Positions 34,200-46,099 of a stretch of DNA of 64,000 bases are shown here, one piece after another. The DNA is taken from positions 324,178,941 to 324,242,940 of the forward strand of contig CM023448.1 of NCBI GenBank assembly GCA_013339765.2, written 5' to 3'. The stretch is from Haemaphysalis longicornis (taxonomy: Eukaryota; Arthropoda; Arachnida; Ixodida; Ixodidae). Under the pieces are notes generated by a model. The model was not told the origin of the DNA. It ran no database searches and saw only the letters and a program-made list of their open reading frames with translations. The translations under genes and the position numbers were made by a program. Each line of letters begins with the position of its first letter. Within the stretch, counting starts at the first letter, position 1.

Positions 34200-35100
34200 C
34201 CAGTATTGGTATTCCGTCATCATCATTCCCATTCCATCATCTTTTGCTGCCTACTCGGCCCACAACTCGCGTTACACTCCCTTTTTTAACACTTGCAAGG
34301 GGTGACCGTTATGGCAGAGGCAGTGGTAACAGCTTCTGGGTGATAAGGGGTACGGAGGCGCACTAGCAGTGGTGCGAGCGCACGGCCACCGCAGCCAATG
34401 CCGCGGTTGGCTGCGGGCTCACTTGACGTCCCCCTCTCCACGCATTCTCTGTCCTCTTCCGTTTGTCTGTCGCTCTATGTCCGCAGATGGATAGTGCAAA
34501 TTTTCGCCGATGTGTTACTATTATTGTTCACAAACATAGGTCGAAAGCGAACGCCCCGAGCGGCTTTACGAGTGGCGGGGACATTGAGCTGGCTTTGAGA
34601 GGCTCCCTCAACCGGATGACAGCTTGTGAACTCGGAAAAATTATGACAAATCGCGTACGCCATTCTCCCAGGTTCATGTGAACTCAAATAGTCCGATTTC
34701 TACCACATACCATTTTCATCACCAGACCCGAAAACAAAGTCCATGGCCAGCCATTACGCGGTGTAGTGTTATTACACGTTATTATCACCGTCATTACATT
34801 TTCATCTCTTTAGCCGCCTACTTGGCCCCGCACTAGCTGCACATTCGATTTTCGAACATGTACAAGCGGTGAGAGGAGGCGACCAGACGCCATGCAACGG
34901 ACACTTCGGGCAGAGGGATGTAGCGAGCCGGCACCGTATCGACTTGGCGTCCCACTAGTAACAAGGCTAGTGGCGGGGCGAATGCAGTGCCACCGAAGCC
35001 GATGCTGCAGCCAGAAAGGCCGGAGCCACCCCTCTTCGCACATCTCTGTTCTGCGTTCTTCTGTCGCTCCCGGTTGGCGGAGACTCGGCAAAACTTGTTG
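34200..35100. repeat. Two diverged direct copies of an unknown repeat
   Basis: Blocks near 34245 (GCTGCCTACTCGGCCCACAA) and 34812 (GCCGCCTACTTGGCCCCGCA) align and are followed by similar AC-TTT-TAAC-GGTGA and 'CTCTGT-CTTC-TGTCGCTC' blocks (near 34450 and 35045). The offset is about 570 bp. The copies are strongly diverged, so this is moderate evidence. Confidence 0.4.
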
Positions 35101-35954
35101 CTGACTTGCACCATCTATTGCTAATGCAATACTAAAAAAAAGCGGAGCAGCTTCGCACTAGTAGAGCGAAGACTGGGCAAACAGCTAAGCTTGCAGCCCC
35201 ACCTAGCTTATTCTTAGTTCGGCTAAGTTATGCGCAGTTACGCTCGGAGACTCGTTCAAGTTTTCTGCGTGGTGTCGTCGTTACCCCCCTTCCCCTCCAA
35301 AGGAGCAATAAACACCCGGTCATTAAACTATATACAATGTACGCGAGCTCGTAACTCCGAATCTTCTGCAACTTGCTGGCGTTTCGGCGCAGAACCGGCG
35401 CGTTATCGGGACTGGACCGACCGAAGTCGTCGCATTCGTTCTCGAATAGGGGCGCGGCGGCTTTCGCGCCGCGCTTCCTCTTCTTCGGGTGTGGCGCTCT
35501 TCTGTCGCCCCATCTCTCACTTCGTCGGAGACCGGCCTGTTGCACCTCACACGGATTTCCGAACTTGCTGCTGAAATTTCTCCATGACCGGCAGGCCCGG
35601 ATCGTTTTGTACGCAGCCTTTCAGATCTCACCCAAAGTGGGCAGCGTTAGCACGCGCTAGAACCCGCGGCAACAGGCTTCAAGAACTGGGTGTCTGTGCT
35701 CCCGACTTCAGGCGCGAACGCACGTAGTGACAAAGAGAAGAGTACGGCAGATATCACGTTACGAACGCTGGGCAGAGTGTTCTCGAAGGTGGATGGTTGC
35801 TGGAGCACGCGGTGACGTCGTCGCTCGGCGAGGTTTTCTTGCGCCCGTTGCGTCGGCGCAGTTACGCCATAGCTGGGGGAGGCTTGGCTCCGCTTTCGCA
35901 GCTGTGCGAAGGTCGTGCCGGGAGCCTCGCGCTGGAGGAGGTTTTTTTCTTGGT
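35101..35954. other. Unassigned sequence
   Basis: Moderately GC-rich; the overlapping frames on both strands look like composition effects. No gene recognised. Confidence 0.4.
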
Positions 35955-36722
35955 ATTTTTTAAAGACGATAGTCTTTCTTGGGCTACTTAAACCCGGAAA
36001 TTTTGGTCTGTCTGTGTGTCTGTCTGTCCGTCTGTCTGTCTGTGACTCGATTCAGCCACCCGGCCAAACTAAAACGATGCCTGCGCAATAGTCTTATATA
36101 GTCACAGCTAAACGTGCCCGTCTAAGTCCGGTGTAATGTACATACTTGTCAATATTGTTGAAGAACAACAAGACATTACGCATATATAAGACAACAAATT
36201 AATACAGAAGTGATATTTGCAGCGTTCCTTTATAAAAATCCTACATGTTTGATTTTGGCGAGATTAAATATACTTCATCAACTGAAGAAAAAAATATCAC
36301 TGCAGCCGTCGCCTGCTGTCGCCCGCGCCATATAGCTTCTGGCGGCATTTGAAGAAATCAAGTGGCAACAGTTACGAAAGGTTCCAGTAGATAGGTTCCA
36401 CGTTCTGGTTGGAACGCACGTGGACTAGGGAAACGCGGTTTTATAAACGTTGAAGTAGGGCGCCTCGATTCACGCGCGTCTTCGCCGTACGGCAGCGTTG
36501 GCATCGAGACACCCGATTTGGAGCAGTGGAACGCGGGAAATTTAAAATGATTTAAGCAAACCTTTGGCGTCTGTACCTTGGGAGGAGCGCGACGCAAGAG
36601 GAACAACATGAGAGGTGAGCGGGAAAGCGAAGGGAGGCATTTACTTGGCAAGAGTCGATAAAGACGACCGTCTTTTGACGACATTTGCAACGAAAGGAGC
36701 AGATACGCGGCCAATTTTTTTT
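35955..36722 (-). repeat. R3 non-coding repeat, copy 1 (minus)
   Basis: About 770 bp, homologous in inverse to 54738-55780. The left end carries the palindrome AAAGACGATAGTCTTT (35962-35977), then CTTGGGCTACTTAAACCCGG and a (CTGT)n tract. The right end carries AAAGACGACCGTCTTT (36660-36675) and a CGCGGCCAATTT block. No coding capacity. It is probably a mobile element of unknown type. Confidence 0.8.
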
Positions 36723-37043
36723 CCTAACGCCACCGGACTATAAGCGCAGGCTTAAACAGCTGCGCTGTTGAAAAACTTTAATTGACTTCATACGATGAAA
36801 ATCCGGCGTCGTCGTCGCATGACTGAGAAATGGCACACAAATCTGCTAGTGGGGCAAAGAGAACAGAAGTAAAGTAATTGAGTTGATAAGTTTGGAAATC
36901 GAACTCCTGGACCACAGAGTGCATGCAAAGAGTATACTTAGATACTCTTTTGATTTATTGGGCAACAGGTGCGTTTAGCACGCTGCCGTCTTGTTTGCGG
37001 CGCGGGGGCAAAAAGCTTGAGGGCAAAAAGAAGAAGAAAAAGA
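36723..37043. other. Unassigned sequence
   Basis: No feature recognised apart from an A/G-rich stretch before the tRNA pseudogene. Confidence 0.4.
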
Positions 37044-37116
37044 CGAACCTGGTAGCAATTGAACCGGGCATTTTCTGATAGGTAGCGAGACGTGTTACCG
37101 GTAGCGGCACAGGCTC
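37044..37116 (-). pseudogene. tRNA-Arg-derived pseudogene
   Basis: Exactly 73 nt, the same length as the tRNA-Arg at 29969-30041 and colinear with it (GAGCCTGTGCCGCTACCGGT at the 5' end, ATCAGAAAATGCC in the middle). The flanks are also similar: an A-rich strip, then GACGAACC versus GTCGAGCC. The acceptor stem still pairs, but the anticodon stem and T stem are broken (B box GGTTCAATTGC), so it is not functional. Confidence 0.7.
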
Positions 37117-37798
37117 AACAGGGCGGGGCGCTGTATTTAAAAAAATAATGGCTTTGAAACAATTTCGTAGTGCCGGTTGTTACCTCCGGATTCCTTCATT
37201 TTACGGGGAAGCTTTCTTTCTCTCACTGATGGCGTTGCACGAACCATGGCGCACTTCAGGAAAGCTAACTTTTCGAAGGGGAGGGCAGATGATGATGATG
37301 AAACAAAAAAAAAAAAAACGCTTCCCGTGGTTAAAAGCTATCCTGCACTCTTAACAAAAAGGCTCGTAAAAGGGTAGTAACGGCTGTGTTTACTATCTCC
37401 TTACGGGCACTATTCGCAAATAGCGTGTAATTTTCGAGTTCAAATATTTTTGCGCGACTGCTGTGTGGTACAATCGGTGAGTACACGCGCCAGTTCTGGC
37501 AGGTAGCAAATGGGGTCTTCTGCGTAACCAAGAAAAAGCATACTGGCTTCTGCTGACTGAAGGCAGACAGTGCATGCATAGCGGCCTTCGACCGAAAAAC
37601 CTTTGTTGGAGACATGTGCTGAGGCCTACCTGAGTAGTTTCCACACGCTAATTACAGAAACAGCATTAAAGTAGGCGAGGCGCAAAGTACGCTCCCACTA
37701 GACCCCTCTTTGCTTGGCGATGCGAATGCGGGTTTGTCCCGGACTGTAGGGTGCCTCGACTCACGCGCGCCCGCCGCTGGCATCGCGGAACCCTACTT
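37117..37798. other. Unassigned sequence
   Basis: A short GATGATGATGA plus A-run tract at 37288-37318 may be a retroelement tail. Otherwise nothing recognised. Confidence 0.4.
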
Positions 37799-38400
37799 GA
37801 TGATGATGATGATGATGATTAGTAGCTCTCCCTTTACATCGGGGCGTCGGTTGTCAGCAACCGACTTGCCTGTTTTATTACGCTTACTTTCCCTACTTCT
37901 AGCTAACCTAATGGATTTGACTTCCCCCTCCCCCCCTCACCCAAGTTTTAAATTCCCATCGCTCCCTCCCCTTTTTTTCTCTTCCCCCCGCTGTTCTAAA
38001 TTCTCATCCGTATGATTACTCCCCTGCGCACTGATCCCTTCCCTACTTTTCTTCCACCACCATTCCAGCCGCCTCTTCGTCACGTCTATGGCCCTGAGGT
38101 CGAGGCTCCCCCTCACCCCAAATCCCAAAGCCTCCGACAACGTCGTTACCCCTCGTCTCACGGTGGTCGTATCTCTGTGCAGTCCCTGACAATATGATCT
38201 GTAGTTTCCCGATCACTGCCGCAGCATGCACATGTTTCATCGTGCTGCCTGTAGATACCCGTGTATGCCAGCTGAAAGGCGTGCTCGTAAAGCGGAAATA
38301 TCGAAAGATTATATGAGTCGCAAGACGTGTACAGAGGCACGTACAGCGATACACTAAGAAACTAGCCGAGCGGGAATGGCAGTCGTTCTGCTCAAAATGA
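37799..38400 (-). mobile_element. LINE 3' fragment (family E), copy 2
   Basis: The minus frame FQLAYTGIYRQHDETCACCG, SDRETTDHIVRDCTEIRP (38180-38300) keeps the C-x2-C..H..C knuckle intact. It is followed by a pyrimidine/purine-skewed 3' UTR and an (ATC)n tail whose inverse (GAT)n is at 37799-37818. It aligns block by block with 31440-31650. Confidence 0.72.
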
Positions 38401-38479
38401 CACCCGCAAAAATCTTTCACGAGGATTTGGAGCTTACTACGTATATAGCCTACGAGCACTGCCTTGCACACTTTCTACT

Positions 38480-38870
38480 CTCTGCAGCAGAATAGCCGTG
38501 ACAAAAACGCTGCAGAAGATTTCTGCTCCAAACTCACCGTCTTGTCGGCTCATCTGCCACCCTGTAGTAGCTGTCTCCTGGCCCTCGGCAAATGTGACCG
38601 TCATAGACATGCCGTTCACGATGGCACAGCTACTGGCTGCCTTGTCTTTCGTAAACAAGGCTTCTGCAACCGGTCCAGTTGGCATCAGCTATGCAGCTCT
38701 CTCGAACCTTGGAGATAAAGCTAACCATATATAACCCTAGCTGGCAAACGGACCGCCTCGAACTGGTCTGTAAGCGCGGTCGCTTTGTTCCTGTAGTCAA
38801 ACCCGGCAAAATCGCTACGTAAACTGAGTCTTATCGGCCCATTGCATTACTAAGCTGCGTGGGGAGAGAG
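38480..38870 (+). pseudogene. LINE reverse transcriptase N-terminal fragment (plus)
   Basis: MPFTMAQLLAALSFVNKASA and TGPVGISYAALSNLGDKA (38600-38720) are the RT-0/RT-1 block. RGRFVPVVKPGK and ESYRPIALLSCVG (to 38860) follow. A frame break lies near 38735 and a stop near 38820. It ends where family A copy 4 begins, so it was probably broken by that insertion. Confidence 0.75.
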
Positions 38871-41092
<2,222 letters not shown>

Positions 41093-41108
41093 AATCCTCT
41101 CCTTTCAC

Positions 41109-41367
41109 CCGCCGCGGTGGCTCAGTGGCTAAGGCGTTGCGCTGCTGAGCACGAGGTTGCGGGTTCGATTCCCGGCAGCGGCGGCCGCTTTTCTGGTGGA
41201 GGCGAAAGCAAAAACACCCGTGTGTACGAGATTTCGGCGCACGCTAAAGGTCCCCAGGTGGTCAAAATTAATCCGGAGCCCTCCACTACGGCACGCCTCA
41301 TCGTCAGCGTTGCGTCGGCGCGTTAAAACCCTACGATAAATCAATCAATCAATCAACCAATCAATCA
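41109..41367 (+). mobile_element. tRNA-derived SINE (Ruka-like), full length, plus
   Basis: The tRNA head has A box GTGGCTCAGTGGCTAAGGCG and B box GGGTTCGATTCCC. The body is AAAATTAATCCGGAGCCCTC, and the tail is (AATC)n at about 41338-41367. A 16-bp TSD with one mismatch (AATCCTCTCCTTTYAC) lies at 41093-41108 and 41368-41383. It is the least diverged of the four copies. Confidence 0.93.
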
Positions 41368-41553
41368 AATCCTCTCCTTTTACACTGACGGATAAGGCTC
41401 GTATATGCATCACATGAAGATAAGTATGTGCTCTTTCAAAAGGCCACCTGGCACTTTTATTTAGCGTATCGTTGTCATAGGTTTTGGGGCATTTGAACAC
41501 ACCGCAATAATTAACTACCTCTCATTAACCTTGAACCTTACTGTTGAAATGTC

Positions 41554-41743
41554 GGACGCGGGTTCTATTCCAGGCCGCGGCGTCCGCTTTTCTGATGGAG
41601 GCGAAAACCGAAAACGCCCATGTGTTCGAGATTTCGGCGCAAGTTAAAGAACCCCAGGGGGTCAAAATTAATCCGGAGCCCTCCACTACGGCGCACCTCA
41701 TGGTCTGTGTAGCGTCGGCGCGTTAAACCCCCCAATTAATCAA
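41554..41743 (+). mobile_element. tRNA-derived SINE (Ruka-like), 5' truncated
   Basis: Begins at the B box (GCGGGTTCTATTCC), so about 45 nt of the tRNA head, including the A box, are missing. The body and a short AATTAATCA tail are retained. A perfect 15-bp TSD, TACTGTTGAAATGTC, lies at 41539-41553 and 41744-41758, so the truncation happened at insertion and is not later decay. Confidence 0.92.
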
Positions 41744-41758
41744 TACTGTTGAAATGTC

Positions 41759-42060
41759 CATCTCTCGTTATGACGTTGTACTTAGTCCTCTAGCAGTTAA
41801 GCGCTATCCATAGATGTGACGAAAATAACTTTAGAAGCTACATTTCCCGAAAAAAAAAAAAAAAACGAGTGTCATGCGAACTCGTCAGAAGAAAAAAGTC
41901 CACCCATTACAAAATAAAAAGAAAACATTCCAGTCTCAGACAGCAAAGCAGCATGCCACGTGAGGGGGGGTAGCGGGGAGAAGTCTGATTAAACCTGAAG
42001 GACGTGTTTGTTGAATCGTAGCGAATCGAGGAGGCGTCGAGTTGTCGAGTAAATAGCTGG
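41759..42060. other. Unassigned sequence
   Basis: A 17-base A run near 41850. No other feature recognised. Confidence 0.4.
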
Positions 42061-44127
42061 TAGGTGTAATAGCCGCCAGCTTACGCGTGAGACAGAAAAT
42101 GTTCGAGCCGTGCACGCCGTCGGACTTGTAAGCTCCATCGATTCGCCCGGTGAGCGGCTAGTAGATTGGTAAACACCACAGCGTCCTCCCCTGCGGATAA
42201 TGAGGGGCCAGTTAAAGGCGTCCCTTCGCAGCAGCGCGGTGCGGGGGAGGCGGCAGCAGCCTCTCGGGAGGCGATGTCAAGCGAAGCGCAGGAGAGACGT
42301 CGCGGGGCGGCTATCGATTGCGGCGTGCCGAGATGAAGAGAGCCCTGGGCGTGCTGTTTAGAGAGCGGAGAAGACACGCCGGGGAGCCCCGTTATTGCTG
42401 ACAGCTCGTACACGGGCGCGCACAATGGGAGCCCTTGATTTAATGTTTGCCGGAGGGGCGACGTTGATGGCTTTCTCGGCACAAAGGAGGAGCGGTCCCT
42501 TAAAGCGCATAACAGCGAATCGAATCAGGCACATAGAACAGCGCTGCCACTGGCCGGCGGCCGCCGCCGCGACGCCCGCGGGCGGTTCCGGACGCCTCAG
42601 CGCAGCCGCGGTTATTTACAGAGACGTGGCTCGGCGCGCGTAAGAACGTTAGGCAAAAAGGTGTGCGGTCGAAGAAGCAGGGCCCGGTGCGGGGGAAGCG
42701 TGTTTCCTGCGGGGAGAGCTTTTCCGGGCCGCGGAAGGGAAGGCGAGCAACACGTATCTCGCATCTCCCTTTTCATCCTCCGACAGCGAAATGCGCTCGC
42801 TCGGATGCACTTGGCGGCCGGGCGCGCAAGATGCGCCGGGATAAGCGGAAGCGGCGGGAGGAAAAACAAGGCGTCAACAAGATGGCGCTGCCGACGGAGA
42901 GGGGCCCGCTGGAGCGGCTTTATCGAGGCATTTGCGGAGTGCTTTGGGCGCGCGGCCGACGTCGAGATTCGCTGTCAGAAACCTGCGCTGGGGAAGCCGA
43001 CGAGGCGCGCGCGGGCGGAAAATGAGCTGCCGAGCCGCGTGGGCGCCGAGGCAGGTAGACGAGCCGTCCGGCGGCGCTGATGGCTCCTAATCCGCGGGGT
43101 AATCGAATCCGCGGATTTGGAGCCCTAATCTCTGGGGCTCGCGGGGGCCCGGGCCCGGCGGGGAGGCGATCGATGCCGCAATTAGGGCTGCCGGCGGCCG
43201 TAACCGAATCGGTGAGATAAACGCGCCGTCAGCGAGCGCTCCCCGAGGGGGCTCCCCTCTCAGTCCGGCCGGCTGACAAACGGCGCCGTCGCATAATTCC
43301 AGGTAATCGGGTCAAATGGCGGCCCGTCCAATAAATCGCGCACGGAGCTGTCAGCCGATTTGTCTTCATTGCGGCGCGCGCAGTGACAGCCTGTCGTGTC
43401 GGCTCGTGTCGCGGGCCGCGCGACCCATTAGCGGCTCGTCGCCCTGGCAACCGCTCCCCTAATGGCGCCGCGCCACCTAATGGGCGCCCGCCGGCGACGG
43501 CGTGTCAACGCGCGCAATCACGCCCACCTTTAAATCGGGTTAGGGCCGCTTGACACTGCGGGGCCCGGGCTCGCCCGGCGGCCTCCTCCTCACCGCAATT
43601 AGCGTAACGCTCGCGCGCCGATTGTATCTGCGCGCACAATGCGCAGCAGAAACAGGAGCCGCCTCCATTACCCGGCCCGAGGAGCGGGTGGGGAGTGCGT
43701 GAAAGGCAGCCGCTTTCAAAAACGCTCGTCTGGCTTTCCTTTGACGTGCCGCACAATTAGGCCGGCGAACCCCGTCATGGAAGCACTTTTGTCTTACTCC
43801 CCCGATCGGTGCTTTCACGAGTGCCGCGCAACGGGGCCGACCGCGCGGCCGTCCGCGATGCATCTGCGGCCGCAGCGTCGTCAGCCGGTAGCGCACAGCA
43901 GGCTTGACCTGACCGGCATCAGAATGGAGAGCCTCGGGCCTTTCAGACCGGAGCTGGGACGAACAAGTCACCAGTCGAGCCCCCGCGGAGGGAAGCCCGA
44001 GGGGGGGTGGGGCAGACGGCAACCTGCCGCTGCCTGCCGGGGCCGCAACCGCATCGCCGCTTCCGGGCAACAGGAGGGAGGCCCTCGCTCCCAAGAGTGA
44101 AAATGGCTTCGTAATTGTAATTCGCAC
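42061..44127. promoter_or_regulatory. GC-rich CpG island, candidate regulatory region
   Basis: About 2 kb of GC- and CpG-rich sequence, unlike the flanks and free of recognisable repeats. Overlapping open frames on both strands are a composition effect. Possible factor sites include AACAAGATGGCGCTGCC near 42877 and AAATGGCGGCCC near 43315 (YY1-like), CCTGGCAACC near 43444 (half of an RFX X-box), and several TGACAG/CTGTCA cores (TALE homeodomain-like) in 43275-43400. It could be a promoter or enhancer of a gene outside the window. No transcript evidence is available. Confidence 0.5.
43088..43759. promoter_or_regulatory. Cluster of 12 homeodomain TAAT/ATTA cores
   Basis: Cores at 43088, 43100, 43126, 43181, 43294, 43304, 43427, 43460, 43478, 43598, 43667 and 43756, plus an ATAAA at 43331. 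Many lie in GCAATTAG or CCTAATGG contexts. In ~70% GC sequence, chance would give about one. Function is inference. Confidence 0.5.
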
Positions 44128-46099
44128 GTCTGCCTTTATGCCGCTGACACGTAGGAACCAATCCTCGCTGGTGTTGAGCGAAAAGGTTTGTCACCGAAAT
44201 TCAGCTCGTTATTTGTAAGTAGAAGAAAGAGTAAAACTTCCCGTTTAGTAACAACAGTGAATATCAAAATCATTCTCAGAAGCCGTACTCGGGTGTTGTG
44301 CGTTATACTTCTGTTCGTAAAATAATTTATCCCAAGATCGGCATAGGCAGGGATAGGCCGAACAAAAGGCTGAACAAAAGACTTGTGGTCGCCTATGTTA
44401 GAGGAAGATCAAAGTTTTAAAAGAAGTTGGCAGATATCGATAAATTACTCTGCTAAGGATAGGTACATATCTCTCGCCGAACTAGCGGTTGATTATTAAC
44501 GCGGAAAATTCAAAGATCGTTAATTCAAAGATAGTAAATTCAAACATCCTCAAGCATTCTTCCCCACTATGAGTTCCAGCGTCGCAAATTTCGAATGGGC
44601 AAATGGGACTGGCGTAGCCTATATAAGCATATTGGTGGGAAAAAAATGGTTGGGACATATTGCCATAAAATAAATATGTCTAGCAACTTCCCCTGAATCC
44701 CTTTATAAAGATTGAAACTCGAAGTACATTCTGTCAAAAATTGTGTGATTTCGGTTGTATCTTCTTCCTTCTTCTACAATTGCCCCCAAAGTATTTACGC
44801 CGGTACACGCGAGGGCTGTCGCCCCCTTTATTGCCAGCGTTTATATTTGCCACAGCCAACGGCAAAATTCGCAGCTTAATAAAGCAATCGGTTAACCTCA
44901 CAAGGCCAGCCACCACCTTTGCTGATCACTCCCTGGCCAACTGCGTGCGTATTTTCTGCACATTCTACCATGCGGCAGTACCTCACAGGCTCAGTTGGCT
45001 CGGTTGGCGATTGGTTGCCGCTCACTCAGCTTGCTTCGTGGCGTGCTCTTTTGGGGCCCAAAAATGGACAAGTAAAGGAGGAGACAAGCTGAGGCTTCAT
45101 GTATTTCTAAACAAACAACGCGTCGATTGTCGTAAAAAAAAAGAAAAAGAAAACGAACAAGTCACCAAGGGCATGACATTTTCGTTAAAAAAAAAGCGTT
45201 GTTCAGTCTTCAGGGCCGTTTTAATGCAGACTGTCGGTGCCCACCGAAAGTAATGACGCGGGAGCCGGAAGTCATGGGCACCGTCACCCTCCACGGTGCA
45301 AGAAACCGCGGGAATTTACTTTTTTCGCGGCACCATCGGGCAGGCAAGGCGAGAAGCGCGAAACTGCTTACAAATCAATAATCGCCCCAAGCAATCACCA
45401 CCGCTACATTACCAACAGTCTTTTAAAAGAATATTGTTCCACGTCGGCACGCTCTTTCCCTTTCGCAAGCCACTGCCGTAGCATTTTATTTTGCTATGCC
45501 CAAATACGCATACAAGCACATACCACTACAAGCACATACCACTACCCTGCTGCCCCCGGACAAAACGGCATCTTCGCCTTAATTTACATTTAAACCTCCC
45601 AAGTACATACGGCATGGTCGGCACGCACGCGCCAGCAATGTGACTATGCATGAAATAAATGTTGCATAAGCCCCAACGCCTCTTATCTGCGATATGCGAA
45701 GCATCATGTGCGAAGTGTAACGACGTTAGCAAGAAGAAGAGGGCGAATTTTCGACAAGCACTTACGTCGCTGTGTGCTTCTGGGTTGCTTATCGGGGACG
45801 CTCCGCAGCTGCATGGCACTGTTTCCTCTCGAGGAGCTCCTGTTCTCTGGATGGTGGTCGCTTTAGAGGCCCTATCAAATTTGACACTACGAGTGGTTCA
45901 AGATGGGATTTTAGAGATGCTTTATGGTGTAATCATTGAAGTGACAGTAACTGCAGCGCGCCACAGAAAATTCGTTTTGAAGGATTGCTTGATAGACTGG
46001 GTGTGAATGGGAAGGAGTGCGCACTAAATCCGAACCTTGCAGCGTTAACGCAAACCTTGCAGGAGCGGTTCGGGTTTATCTCCTTCTTTTTTCATGAGT
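44128..46099. other. Unassigned sequence
   Basis: AT-richer sequence with no recognised element. The open frame at 45659-46006 is not similar to anything I know. Confidence 0.4.

Noticed and set aside
42081..44127. Overlapping long open frames on both strands in the GC island
   Set aside because: Open in many frames at once, low-complexity Arg/Ala/Pro/Gly products and no domain pattern; expected from high GC because stop codons are AT-rich.
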